From: Pedobacter terrae
GTDB taxonomy: Bacteria; Bacteroidota; Bacteroidia; Sphingobacteriales; Sphingobacteriaceae
Direction: 5' to 3'
Length of the DNA: 64,000 nt
NCBI RefSeq assembly: GCF_900100705.1
Contig: NZ_FNCH01000015.1
Location: 1-64,000, forward strand
Position numbers and translations under genes: made by a program. The notes under the pieces were generated by a model, which had not been told where the DNA came from, ran no database searches, and saw only the letters and a list, made by a program, of their open reading frames with translations. The stretch's first letter is position 1. Each line of letters begins with the position of its first letter. This document shows, piece after piece, positions 1-8,374 of the stretch.

Positions 1-154
1 TGCCTCGCGGCCCGTCTTTATATATCTGCAGATTTCAGTCTGTTCAAGTCTTGTTCGTCTTAAACATGTTTCCGTCTGTTTCAATCCTGTTTGTTGATCT
101 TTCCGACATCCGCCGTTCTGATTTTTTGTTTTCCCTTCGTTTCCATTGGGGTTG
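1..154 (-). other. Probable leader of a leftward stable-RNA operon, no ORF
   Basis: This stretch lies downstream, in the leftward direction, of three tandem promoters and holds no credible reading frame. A non-coding leader behind multiple promoters is typical of rRNA operons, so I infer a 16S rRNA gene or other stable RNA just beyond position 1. No rRNA sequence is visible in the window, and a protein gene remains possible. Confidence 0.35.
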
Positions 155-185
155 CAAAGGTAAGCATCTTTTTTAAACTTCCAAA
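155..185 (-). promoter_or_regulatory. Leftward promoter P1 (TTTG-19-TACCTTTG)
   Basis: On the minus strand a TTTG box (182-185) is separated by 19 bp from TACCTTTG (155-162). This is a perfect match to the Bacteroidota sigma consensus TTG-n19-TAnnTTTG. It is the most downstream of three identically spaced promoters. Confidence 0.75.
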
Positions 186-279
186 TAAAATAAATTTTAT
201 TTTTCAATCTTCTTTTTCTGGATACCCTTATTTCAATATGCCAGATTAAACCGGCTTTCCGTCCTTCCGAACCGGGCTG

Positions 280-309
280 CAAAGCTAGCAATCTTTTCCG
301 CTTCCGCAA
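280..309 (-). promoter_or_regulatory. Leftward promoter P2 (TTG-19-TAGCTTTG)
   Basis: On the minus strand TTG (307-309), a 19 bp spacer and TAGCTTTG (280-287). The spacing equals that of P1 and P3, and the -7 box lies 125 bp from that of P1. Confidence 0.75.
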
Positions 310-391
310 TATTTATTTTAAAATAAATCCTGCTTCTTCCAATCACCACTGCACCTTTTCAGTTTATTGCCCTCTCCTCCGGAGCGGGATG

Positions 392-423
392 CAAAAGTAG
401 GAAAAATATCTTTCCCTGCAAAA
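392..423 (-). promoter_or_regulatory. Leftward promoter P3 (TTTTG-19-TACTTTTG)
   Basis: On the minus strand TTTTG (419-423), a 19 bp spacer and TACTTTTG (392-399). It is the most upstream of the tandem set, 112 bp from the -7 box of P2. Confidence 0.75.
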
Positions 424-861
424 GGAATTTATTAAATACTGTATGGTTAAACGTAAGTCAATGGTTTTCAACAGGAAATATTTTTGGCTGAACCAAAACT
501 TTTTGGAAGGATGCCTGTTTAACACGGCGATCCGGCTTGGAACAGATCGTTTTTCCACCATTGAGGGATTAAGGAGATTAAGTTTTTAAAGCTCTTTTAT
601 ATTTTAGGCGCCATCACAGTGTGCCTTGCACCGCCCATGCCATCTAAACCCCTGCCCGTTGCAGGCGGGCGATAGCAGCGGAAAACCCGCAGGTGAGGAA
701 CGAGCCGAGGATTTGGAGCGGATAGCGGGAACATACTTATATAGTAGCACTGAACCTGCTTTGCTAGAAAAAAAAGCATTAAAATAAGTGATTGATACAA
801 CTATGGGGATATTAAACAATAATTAATACTTTTACCGCTTAATAAATCAGCCTTATTATCA
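424..861. other. Intergenic region with a palindromic repeat remnant
   Basis: No convincing gene is present. Positions 651-750 hold a GC-rich block (a GCCCGC/GCGGGC-type palindrome followed by GATAGCAGCGGAAAA) resembling the dispersed repeat seen more fully at 53425-53575. The remainder is AT-rich and precedes the lpxR-like start without an obvious consensus promoter. Confidence 0.5.
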
Positions 862-1827
862 ATGAAAATTGCGCTTAAAACATACTTACCTTTGCTCTTT
901 ATCTTTATTGCAAAGCTTGGCCAGGCTCAGAATTATAAAAATGAGCTCGTAGTTATTACAGAGAATGATGCCTACATTGATATTACCAGCGATAAATATT
1001 ACACCAATGGCTTTTTTATTAAATACAGGCATGCTTTAAATGGTGAAAACCTGAAGACCGGCCGTAGTAAAGAGGTTATTGGTTTTGAGCTGGGGCAGAA
1101 AATATACAATCCTTATTATAGTTATGCACCCAACCCTGCCTTGCACGACCGGCCTTTTACCGCCTATCTTTATGGTGAGGCTAATTACAGCAGGTTTTAT
1201 CAAAACAAACAGCTTTTAAAGGTTTCGGCACAGATTGGCCTTACTGGTAAGGATGCCCTGGGCGAAGAATTCCAGAAAACTTACCATAAACTGGTTGGCC
1301 AGAATCAAATTGCTGGCTGGGAATATGGATTAAATAGCGAACCCACTTTGAATCTGGGTATAGAATACAATAAACGCTTATTAGCCACTCCTAACGAAAT
1401 ATTTGATGTTACCGGAACCACTTCTGCTGCAGTGGGGAATGTGATAACCAAAGCCAATGTTGGCGCATTGCTCAGATTGGGAAAATTTAATGAAATGGAT
1501 GGTTCAGCTGCATTTAATAGCTTAGTAAGCAACCATCATAAAAATAATGCTAAACGCAAATATGAACTTTTCCTTTCGGTTGCACCGCAACTGCATGCAA
1601 TAGCTTATGACTCTAGCCTACAAGGCGGTTTGTTCTTGAATGATAAGGGGCCGATTACCTTTAAGCCAAAGCCAATGGTTTTTACCACACAGGTAGGTTT
1701 AACCTTCGCCATTGCACGCTGGACAGCCAATTACACTGCTAACTTTACTTCAAACGAAGTTAAAAACAGTGCCACTGGTTACCGTTATGCCTATTATAGT
1801 CTCGCTTACCGTTTTAGTAAAAACTAA
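862..1827 (+). CDS. LpxR-type lipid A 3'-O-deacylase family outer-membrane protein (DUF2219)
   Basis: Predicted outer-membrane beta-barrel hydrolase. A signal peptide of about 22 residues ends at GQAQ. The LpxR hallmark residues are visible: the ENDAY segment with N35 and D36, the DKYYTNG segment at 44-50 with T48, and H142 in a context ending GWEYGL (152-157), which correspond to the Asn/Asp, Thr and His of the Salmonella LpxR active site. That enzyme removes the 3'-acyloxyacyl chain from lipid A. At 321 residues it has normal family length. Its stop overlaps the start of the next gene by 1 bp (TAATG), so the two are probably translated together. Activity here is inferred from the family. 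Confidence 0.82.
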   Translation: MKIALKTYLPLLFIFIAKLGQAQNYKNELVVITENDAYIDITSDKYYTNGFFIKYRHALNGENLKTGRSKEVIGFELGQKIYNPYYSYAPNPALHDRPFTAYLYGEANYSRFYQNKQLLKVSAQIGLTGKDALGEEFQKTYHKLVGQNQIAGWEYGLNSEPTLNLGIEYNKRLLATPNEIFDVTGTTSAAVGNVITKANVGALLRLGKFNEMDGSAAFNSLVSNHHKNNAKRKYELFLSVAPQLHAIAYDSSLQGGLFLNDKGPITFKPKPMVFTTQVGLTFAIARWTANYTANFTSNEVKNSATGYRYAYYSLAYRFSKN

Positions 1828-2936
1828 TGAAAAAACAACTATTCCTTTTTATTTTCGTTATTACAGGCTGCTCATTTGCGAAGGCTCAAATTGCTCCTGA
1901 AAATCATTCTATTATTCTTAAGCCCATATTCGGGACACATATTAATAACGATCAGGGACACCTGTTTCAGGATCAGATTACAGGTTTTGATGCAGCTTAT
2001 TTTAAAGATATTAGCCAGAACAGCGATAAATGGATTGGCTTTAGTGGTGCTAAATCTTACGGAATCGGTTTCATTTTTAGAGATTTAAGCAAACTTAAAG
2101 GTACAAAAGATACTTCGGCCAATGCTTTTGGGCAGGTGTATGGCTTGGTGGCACAGATGGACTTCCAGTTGTTTAAAATCGGAAAAGCCAAATTTAATTT
2201 TACGCCTGGCGTTGGCTTAGGTTACACCAACAAGTATTATTATAATAACACTAAAAACAGATTTTTGGGAAGTCCGGTTAACGAAACCATTAAAGCAGAT
2301 TTAGGTATGGAACTACCAATGAGCAAATACACTGATTTACTGTTGGGTTTTGGTTTCCTACATGTATCAAACGGAGGGGCAACTGTTCCAAATGGCGGAC
2401 TAAATACCGGGAATATTTATATCGGGCTTAAACTCAACAACCCTAAAACATTGACAGAGGAGCGGAAAAGCACCTATACCACTTTACAGCGAAGTTCGAT
2501 TGAGCTTAGTGCCGGTTTGGGGGCGAGGGGGGTATTTAATGATAGAAGTAAAAGCTTATACAAGAGCGGAATATATGCGGGTTATAATTTTTACCTGAAT
2601 GATGTAATGTCGCTTAAGACAGGTGTTGATGCAGTTTATTACTATACCACATTCGATCCCAATAATTATGTTAATACCTTTCAAAACTACGGTACTTCGT
2701 ATGACAAATGGCGCACAGGCATTAGTATTGGTGCCGACATTAACTTATGGAGAGTAACTGTTGCAGCTCAAATTGGAAAATACATCCATTACAATAGATT
2801 CATGGATAAAGCGACCTGGTACTGGACATTTGGACCAACTTTTAACATTACCCCACACCTGGGTTTACAGGCAAAAACTTATATGCACTTTGCCCAGGCT
2901 GATTACGTAAATTGGGGTGTAGTGTACAGATTTTAA
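1827..2936 (+). CDS. PagL-like acyloxyacyl hydrolase (lipid A 3-O-deacylase family), extended
   Basis: Secreted protein with a signal peptide ending near AKAQ, predicted to be an outer-membrane barrel. The segment HVSNGG (H179, S181, N182) followed by VPNGG (187-191) matches the PagL catalytic His-x-Ser-Asn block and its trailing PN-G motif. I could not place the acidic triad residue with confidence. PagL of Proteobacteria is about 170 residues; this protein has 369, with a second beta-rich half from about 225 ending in an aromatic F, as in Bacteroidota versions. It starts inside the lpxR-like stop codon and overlaps the convergent downstream gene by 4 bp. Confidence 0.75.
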   Translation: MKKQLFLFIFVITGCSFAKAQIAPENHSIILKPIFGTHINNDQGHLFQDQITGFDAAYFKDISQNSDKWIGFSGAKSYGIGFIFRDLSKLKGTKDTSANAFGQVYGLVAQMDFQLFKIGKAKFNFTPGVGLGYTNKYYYNNTKNRFLGSPVNETIKADLGMELPMSKYTDLLLGFGFLHVSNGGATVPNGGLNTGNIYIGLKLNNPKTLTEERKSTYTTLQRSSIELSAGLGARGVFNDRSKSLYKSGIYAGYNFYLNDVMSLKTGVDAVYYYTTFDPNNYVNTFQNYGTSYDKWRTGISIGADINLWRVTVAAQIGKYIHYNRFMDKATWYWTFGPTFNITPHLGLQAKTYMHFAQADYVNWGVVYRF

Positions 2937-3292
2937 TATTGTCCGGTACTCAGCAATACTAAAGTGCAGGCTTCAACAGGTTCGATACCATTCATATCTA
3001 ATAATTTCTCCAATTCGTAATTTTCGGTTCCGGGGTTGAAGATTACTCTTTTAGGTTTAGTAGCCAGAATATAATCATGATATTGTGGCTGCAAAGCAGG
3101 ACCTATATACAAAGTAATCGTATCTATATCCTGATGGATCTCTCCGGGCTTTTCGATTTCAATACCTGCAACTTCTCCCTGTTTTATGCCAACGTTGACA
3201 ATGTCATGATTGAAACGCTTGAGCATATGAGCTGCCTTGTATGCATACCTGGATGGATCTGGCGATGCGCCAATAATTAAAGTCTTTTTCAT
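2933..3292 (-). CDS. CoA-binding domain protein (YccU-like)
   Basis: Small Rossmann-fold protein of 119 residues made of a single CoA-binding domain. The N-terminal GASPDPSRYAYKAA nucleotide-binding loop (8-21) and the later KRVIFNPGTEN segment are typical of the CoA_binding_2 family, whose members are commonly single-domain proteins of 120-140 residues. The cellular role is unknown. It is transcribed leftward, convergent with the PagL-like gene, and may be co-transcribed with the DinB gene upstream (33 bp gap). Confidence 0.85.
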   Translation of the reverse strand: MKKTLIIGASPDPSRYAYKAAHMLKRFNHDIVNVGIKQGEVAGIEIEKPGEIHQDIDTITLYIGPALQPQYHDYILATKPKRVIFNPGTENYELEKLLDMNGIEPVEACTLVLLSTGQY

Positions 3293-3325
3293 AATCAGAT
3301 TATACAGACGAATAAATTACACAAA

Positions 3326-3793
3326 TTAAAATTTAGATAATAAAGCAATCTGACCGGAGTGATAGGCGTGGTGCTGTGCCAAACCACTTAAAAGCTCGGC
3401 GTTGGTTACCCCCGTGCCTAAGGCAGGATTACGCTCATTTTTTACTTCCTCGTTCCACTGGCTGTCTTTTAAGCTTTCGCAAATGCGGATGAGTTCTTCG
3501 TTCGCAAGCTTAAAATCGAAAATAATGCGTTCCCAAGCCTGGGCTGTACGCTCTTCAGGTTCAGGCCAATCACCCCTTTCTGGCTCAGCAGCTGGTTTAC
3601 CAATCAACCTGGAAGAAACTTCTTCTGTCCATGCGGTTAAATGCAAGGCAATTTCTGCAATAGAATGCGCGCCGGGAACAAAATGGCTAAATGCGCTTTC
3701 TGGATTAACATTATTAAGTGTCTGCATTACATGGTTACCATGCCAGGCATCTCCGTTAAAAGCTTTTTTTATTTCGTTCGTAATATTAAACAT
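3326..3793 (-). CDS. DinB/YfiT-like four-helix-bundle protein
   Basis: Protein of 155 residues with the DinB fold signature: a first metal-ligand histidine in HLTAW (H51) and a C-terminal HHAYHSGQ motif (H141 and H145), which together bind a divalent metal in this superfamily. Family members are thiol-dependent transferases or proteins of unknown function; nothing in the context identifies the substrate. A second, different DinB member lies at 37129-37575. Confidence 0.85.
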   Translation of the reverse strand: MFNITNEIKKAFNGDAWHGNHVMQTLNNVNPESAFSHFVPGAHSIAEIALHLTAWTEEVSSRLIGKPAAEPERGDWPEPEERTAQAWERIIFDFKLANEELIRICESLKDSQWNEEVKNERNPALGTGVTNAELLSGLAQHHAYHSGQIALLSKF

Positions 3794-3826
3794 GCCGAAA
3801 TAACAATTGGCACGCTATAAAGTTTG

Positions 3827-5368
3827 TTAAGATGCGTTCAATATTGCATTTGCACAGTTAATTCCGTCAATTGCTGCCGAAACAATTCCACCGGCATAAC
3901 CTGCTCCCTCTGCACAGGGATATAAACCATTTACCTGAAGATGTTGATAGGTTTCTTTATCTCTCGGAATCCTGACCGGAGAGGACGTTCTGCTTTCTAC
4001 CCCTACCAAAATGGCTTCGTTGGTATAATAACCTTTAATCTTTTTCCCAAATAAGGGTAATGCTGCACGCAAGCTATCTGATACAAAATGGGGTAAAATA
4101 TTATCTAGCATAGAACTTTTGGTACCAGGCAGATAGGAGTTCTTTGGTAAATCTATCGATAATTTATTGTTCACAAAATCGACCATACGTTGTGCAGGCG
4201 CTACTAAATTTCCGCCACCGGCCTCAAAAGCAGCTTTTTCAATTTCTGACTGAAAATTTAACATCCTCAACGGATCATAACCTTGAACATCATTTAACGT
4301 CACCTGAACCACAGTTCCAGAATTGGCAAAAGGATTATTCCGTTTAGATGGCGACCACCCGTTAACCACTATTTCATTTTCGCCGGTAGAACAGGGTGCA
4401 ATTATACCTCCGGGGCACATACAAAAAGAAAATACGCCGCGTGCACCAACCTGCTCAACTAAACTGTAATAAGCCGGTGGTAAAAATTCAGAACGGATAT
4501 CACAATGGTACTGAGCTGAATCAATAATTTCCTGAGGATGCTCAATCCGTACACCTAAAGCAAATGGCTTTGCCTCGATCAGAATATTTTTACTGTTCAA
4601 TAATTCGTACACATCTCTTGCCGAGTGACCAGTTGCCAAGATAATATCATCAGCTAACAATTTCTCTTCAAAATTTATCTCAATGCCTTTTACTTTTCCA
4701 AATTCGATCAAAATATCCGTCATCCGGCTATCGAACATCACCTCACCTCCGGCATTCAGGATCGTATCTTTTATCGAAGTAATGATATGTGGAAGTTTGT
4801 TGGTGCCTATATGTGGACGGGCATCGATCGCAATATCAGCTTCTGCCCCATGGTTTATAAAAACCTGCAACACTTTATTGATGTCACCACGTTTATTAGA
4901 ACGCGTATATAGTTTACCATCAGAGTAAGTGCCGGCACCACCTTCGCCATAACAATAATTAGATTCGATATTCACCAAACCTTGTTTATTGATGGCAGCC
5001 AGATCTCTCCGTCGCTGTTTAACGTCTTTACCTCTCTCGATAATAATGGGTTTTAATCCATTTTCGATGCATTGCAAAGCTGCAAACAAACCCGCCGGAC
5101 CAGCACCAATAATAATTACAGGCTTAGCGCCGCTCACATTGGGATAGTTGATGTGATAAACTTCTGGAACGGCTTCTTCATCTACAAAAACCTTTACCTG
5201 TAGACGGAAAATAACCTTTCTGGAACGGGCATCGATCGATCTTTTCAGAATTTCGTATCCTTTTATCCTTGTTTCGGAAATTTTCAGACCTTCGGCAAGT
5301 TTCTGTTTAATAACTTCAGTCTGCTCAACCTGATCAGGAAGTAAAGTAATTTCGATGTCTTTTTGCAT
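3827..5368 (-). CDS. FAD-dependent oxidoreductase (COG2509 type)
   Basis: Protein of 513 residues. An N-terminal domain of about 80 residues precedes a dinucleotide-binding loop GAGPAGLFAAL (88-98), then the family-specific YCYGEGGAGTYSDGKL stretch. A late segment with NEAILVGVESRTSSPVR and CAEGAGYAGGI resembles the substrate/FAD domain of this uncharacterised dehydrogenase group. The electron donor and substrate are not known. A TATCTTTG box 31 bp upstream on the minus strand (5399-5406) supports the start and suggests its own promoter. Confidence 0.85.
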   Translation of the reverse strand: MQKDIEITLLPDQVEQTEVIKQKLAEGLKISETRIKGYEILKRSIDARSRKVIFRLQVKVFVDEEAVPEVYHINYPNVSGAKPVIIIGAGPAGLFAALQCIENGLKPIIIERGKDVKQRRRDLAAINKQGLVNIESNYCYGEGGAGTYSDGKLYTRSNKRGDINKVLQVFINHGAEADIAIDARPHIGTNKLPHIITSIKDTILNAGGEVMFDSRMTDILIEFGKVKGIEINFEEKLLADDIILATGHSARDVYELLNSKNILIEAKPFALGVRIEHPQEIIDSAQYHCDIRSEFLPPAYYSLVEQVGARGVFSFCMCPGGIIAPCSTGENEIVVNGWSPSKRNNPFANSGTVVQVTLNDVQGYDPLRMLNFQSEIEKAAFEAGGGNLVAPAQRMVDFVNNKLSIDLPKNSYLPGTKSSMLDNILPHFVSDSLRAALPLFGKKIKGYYTNEAILVGVESRTSSPVRIPRDKETYQHLQVNGLYPCAEGAGYAGGIVSAAIDGINCANAILNAS

Positions 5369-5398
5369 AACTAGTCAGGTTTTTATCCTGAATGGGCA

Positions 5399-5406
5399 CA
5401 AAGATA
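5399..5406 (-). promoter_or_regulatory. TATCTTTG -7 box for the FAD oxidoreductase gene
   Basis: Perfect TAnnTTTG element on the minus strand, 31 bp upstream of the ATG at 5368. No clear TTG box is seen at 19 bp. Confidence 0.5.
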
Positions 5407-5928
5407 AACATCTGGAAAGAATATTCATTAATTTCCAGAATGCATCTGAAATTTATTTGCTGATTAATGCGTAATTTTTCCCTTTTCAGAAAAGCAGTTT
5501 CAGTATTCCATAGGTCGGTTTCTTCCCGCTCTACCTCCTGCCCCGGTAAAGGCCGGGGGCATCCGTTCTATCGGGTTTAGATGGGTTTATTTTCTGCTAC
5601 TATTTCGGTTTTCCGCGCTACAGGCCTAATGTGATAGCCCTAGTCGGAGCGGGCATTCCGATTAGGAACAAGCTATATAATATTTTGGTATGCTTACTTG
5701 TTTCACAGGTTTTCATGGGGATAAAGCGGAGAGCAGGAACATCCGCTTAAAAATGTGGGGAACCTCGCGCTCCAAAATAAAAAAACATTAATATAATCTC
5801 ATTAAATTCAGGAAATAACTTGTCAACCTGTCAGATAAATACCGAAAGTGTAACAAAGGCATGCAATTTGATATCTAATTCGTAAATTGACCATAAATCA
5901 ATTCTATTAAAAAGACAAAACCATAAAA
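5407..5928. other. Intergenic region with degenerate repeat debris
   Basis: About 520 bp without a credible ORF. Positions 5525-5760 are GC-richer and contain words shared with the dispersed repeats (CCGCGCTAC, TCGGAGCGGG, GCCCCGGTAAAGGCCGGGGC palindrome). The last 110 bp are AT-rich and presumably contain the lemA promoter, but no consensus box stands out. Confidence 0.5.
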
Positions 5929-6510
5929 ATGAAAAGATTAATATTTGGATTTTTAGCTGCAGTTATTGCAGTGAGCACTTTAAGTTCATGCGGTTATAAC
6001 AGCATGGTTAAATTGGATGAGAACGTTAAATCGAAATGGGGAACCGTGCAGACCCAGTATCAAAGAAGAGCCGATTTAATTCCGAACCTGGTAGCTACCG
6101 TAAAAGGTGCAGCTAAATTTGAGCAGGGTACTTTGACTGCTGTAACCGAAGCGCGTGCAAAAGCTACCCAGATGACGGTTAAAGCCGATGAACTAACGCC
6201 AGAGAATATCCAAAAATACCAAGCTGCTCAAGGACAATTAAGTCAGGCTTTGGGTAAATTATTATCAATCACTGAAAATTACCCTGAACTAAGGGCTACA
6301 CAACAATTTAGTGATTTATCGGCACAATTGGAAAGTACCGAAAACAGGATTACTGTTGCCCGCAAAGATTTTAATGATGCAGTACAGGAATATAATGGTA
6401 AAATCAGATCTTTCCCTACTAATTTAACTGCTGGCATGTTCGGCTTTAAACCTAAAGGATATTTTGAGGCCGATGCTTCTGCAAAAGACGCACCTAAAGT
6501 AGAATTTTAA
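5929..6510 (+). CDS. lemA: LemA family lipoprotein
   Basis: Protein of 193 residues with a type II signal peptide: the lipobox LSSC places the lipidated Cys at 21. The LemA core follows, with the conserved WGTVQTQYQRRADLIPNLV segment at about 38-56 and long alpha-helices. LemA proteins are envelope proteins of unclear function, often encoded next to TPM-domain proteins, exactly as here. A strong hairpin terminator follows the stop, so the TPM genes may depend on read-through or a separate promoter. Confidence 0.92.
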   Translation: MKRLIFGFLAAVIAVSTLSSCGYNSMVKLDENVKSKWGTVQTQYQRRADLIPNLVATVKGAAKFEQGTLTAVTEARAKATQMTVKADELTPENIQKYQAAQGQLSQALGKLLSITENYPELRATQQFSDLSAQLESTENRITVARKDFNDAVQEYNGKIRSFPTNLTAGMFGFKPKGYFEADASAKDAPKVEF

Positions 6511-6527
6511 TATTCGACACAACATAT

Positions 6528-6575
6528 AAGGGTAGTGAATGTTTATGAACTGAACATTTATTACCCTTTTTATTT
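6528..6575 (+). terminator. Intrinsic terminator between lemA and the TPM genes
   Basis: AAGGGTA plus AATGTT (6528-6543) pair with AACATT plus TACCCTT (6553-6568) across a symmetric 3x3 internal loop and a 9-base apical loop, followed by a T-rich tail. It sits 18 bp after the lemA stop. Confidence 0.7.
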
Positions 6576-6592
6576 CATATAAAAATAAGTAC

Positions 6593-7036
6593 ATGCCATT
6601 ATTTTCAGATATTGAACAAGAAAGAATAGCAAATGCAATCTCCGATGCGGAAAGAGCAACTTCTGGAGAAATTAGAATTGCTATTGATAAACATTGCGCA
6701 GGAGATCCGTATGAAAAGGCCACCGAATATTTTGCTAAACTGGATATGGATAAAACTGCAAAAAGAAATGGTGTGCTGATCTATCTGGCACATGCCGACC
6801 ATAAATTTGCTATTATAGGCGATGTTGGCATTCACCAGGTGGTACCTGACAACTTTTGGGAAACCACAAAAATTGCCATGACAGCACATTTTGCAAAAGG
6901 TAATCTGGCAGATGGTATTATTGCAGGCGTAGCATTGGCTGGAGAAAAGTTAGCTTTGTTTTTCCCTCCGCAAAAAGGTGATATTAATGAATTACCAAAC
7001 GATATTGTTTTTATGGATAAGCTAGAAAATAAATAA
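6593..7036 (+). CDS. TPM domain protein (TLP18.3/Psb32/MOLO-1 fold)
   Basis: Protein of 147 residues forming one TPM domain. It shows the ERATSGEIRIAI start of the fold, the central RNGVLIYLAHADHKFAIIGD strand and a C-terminal helical AHFAKGNLADGI region. No signal peptide or membrane segment is evident, so it is probably cytoplasmic or attached to the partner encoded 4 bp downstream. TPM proteins have acid-phosphatase-like or scaffold roles; the activity here is unknown. Confidence 0.85.
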   Translation: MPLFSDIEQERIANAISDAERATSGEIRIAIDKHCAGDPYEKATEYFAKLDMDKTAKRNGVLIYLAHADHKFAIIGDVGIHQVVPDNFWETTKIAMTAHFAKGNLADGIIAGVALAGEKLALFFPPQKGDINELPNDIVFMDKLENK

Positions 7037-7039
7037 GAG

Positions 7040-7810
7040 ATGAAGAAAATATTCCTTTTATCATTATTCAGTTTATTATTCGCTTTTGCTTTTGCGCAGG
7101 ATTTCCCGGAAAAACCAAACACTTTGGTTAATGATTATGCAAATGTATTATCGGCAGATCAGAAACAGTCGCTCGAAAATAAACTCGTAACCTTTAACGA
7201 TTCATCTTCTACTCAGATCGCCGTTGCTATATTAAAATCTATAGGCGATTATGATATTAATGAATATGCCGTAGAACTGGGCAGAAAATGGGGTGTTGGC
7301 CAAAATGGAAAAAACAACGGCATTATGATCGTTGTGGCCGTAGGCGACCGAAAAATATCTATTCAAACGGGTTATGGTTTAGAAGGTGCATTACCTGATA
7401 TTTATGCCAAGCGTATTATTGATAACGATATTAAACCCAATTTTAGAGCTGGGAACTATTATGCAGGGCTGGATGAAGCTACCACATCAATTATAAAATA
7501 CACCAGAGGCGAATATAAAAATGATAACCCTAAAGCCTCGTCTAAAAAAGGTGGTTCTGGTAGCATCGTCATCATTATTATTATTGTGATTGTGATTATC
7601 ATCATCATGCGCAAAGGTGGCGGAGGCGGAAGCGAAGTAATTGGCGGACGTGGAGCATCTAACGCACTATTTTGGGCAATGTTGTTTGGAAGTGGCGGTG
7701 GCCGAAGCAGTGGTGGCTGGGGAGGTGGTTCTTCTGGTGGAGGCGGCGGTGGATTCGGTGGTTTTGGCGGAGGAAGCTTTGGCGGAGGTGGTAGCAGCGG
7801 AAGCTGGTAA
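7040..7810 (+). CDS. TPM domain membrane protein with glycine-rich tail (YgcG-like)
   Basis: Protein of 256 residues. The signal peptide ends at FAFAQ (20), and the exported TPM domain spans about 25-155 (LVNDYANVLS, KNNGIMIVVAVGDRKISIQTG). A very hydrophobic Ile/Val segment (175-190) is followed by a tail of about 65 residues consisting mostly of Gly and Ser. This is the architecture of YgcG-type proteins that accompany LemA. The Gly-rich tail is probably a disordered region. The gene ends immediately before a heptanucleotide array. Confidence 0.88.
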   Translation: MKKIFLLSLFSLLFAFAFAQDFPEKPNTLVNDYANVLSADQKQSLENKLVTFNDSSSTQIAVAILKSIGDYDINEYAVELGRKWGVGQNGKNNGIMIVVAVGDRKISIQTGYGLEGALPDIYAKRIIDNDIKPNFRAGNYYAGLDEATTSIIKYTRGEYKNDNPKASSKKGGSGSIVIIIIIVIVIIIIMRKGGGGGSEVIGGRGASNALFWAMLFGSGGGRSSGGWGGGSSGGGGGGFGGFGGGSFGGGGSSGSW

Positions 7811-7813
7811 CAG

Positions 7814-7858
<45 letters not shown>

Positions 7859-7933
7859 ATTGGAAAAGGCTTTGTTTTGAACGTTACAGAACATTTCAAC
7901 TTTCCAACAAAACAACATTTCAACTTTACATCC

Positions 7934-8323
7934 ATGTACCGAAGAGATTTAATTACAGCTGAAATACAGAAACTAGCCCAGGTTTTGGCCCGCATTATGG
8001 GACTCAAATTAGAAGGTAAGCTGGCAGAGGCCAATCAACTTTTTGAAGAAACTATGGAAGGTGGTTTTCAATTGCCAAAAGAAATTCTTGAAAATGAAGA
8101 TCTTTCGGTTTTTGAAAATTGGTTAACTAAGAGTAACCTCCCTCCCGAAAAGCTCGATTCGTTGAGCGAATTTCTGTATTATGAGTTAGGCGTAAGCCAG
8201 GAGCGAAACCAAATCATTGCGCCAAAACTTAATTTAGTTTATCAATACTTGTCTGATGAGCATAAGATTGTACATTTGGTAAACTTACACCGCCAGAAAA
8301 CAATACAGCAGTATATCAGTTAG
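7934..8323 (+). CDS. Conserved hypothetical protein, helical
   Basis: Start chosen at ATG 7934 (MYRRDLITAEIQKL) because the upstream in-frame extension is encoded by filler repeats. The product of 129 residues is predicted all-helical and charged, with no signal peptide or membrane segment. The N-terminal helix pattern (DLITAEIQKLAQVLARIMGL) loosely resembles the DUF6483 group, which I cannot confirm. It is followed after 51 bp by a Nudix hydrolase gene in the same direction. No function can be assigned. Confidence 0.7.
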   Translation: MYRRDLITAEIQKLAQVLARIMGLKLEGKLAEANQLFEETMEGGFQLPKEILENEDLSVFENWLTKSNLPPEKLDSLSEFLYYELGVSQERNQIIAPKLNLVYQYLSDEHKIVHLVNLHRQKTIQQYIS

Positions 8324-8374
8324 GGGTTGGCAGTTTTTAGTTTGGAGTAAAGTCGATTAACATAAATAAATTAA

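Noticed and set aside
364..819. Short minus-strand frames at the left end
   Set aside because: They overlap promoter boxes and repeat-derived sequence and show no protein-like composition.
4683..4928. Plus-strand frame inside the FAD oxidoreductase gene
   Set aside because: Shadow of a well-supported coding region on the other strand.
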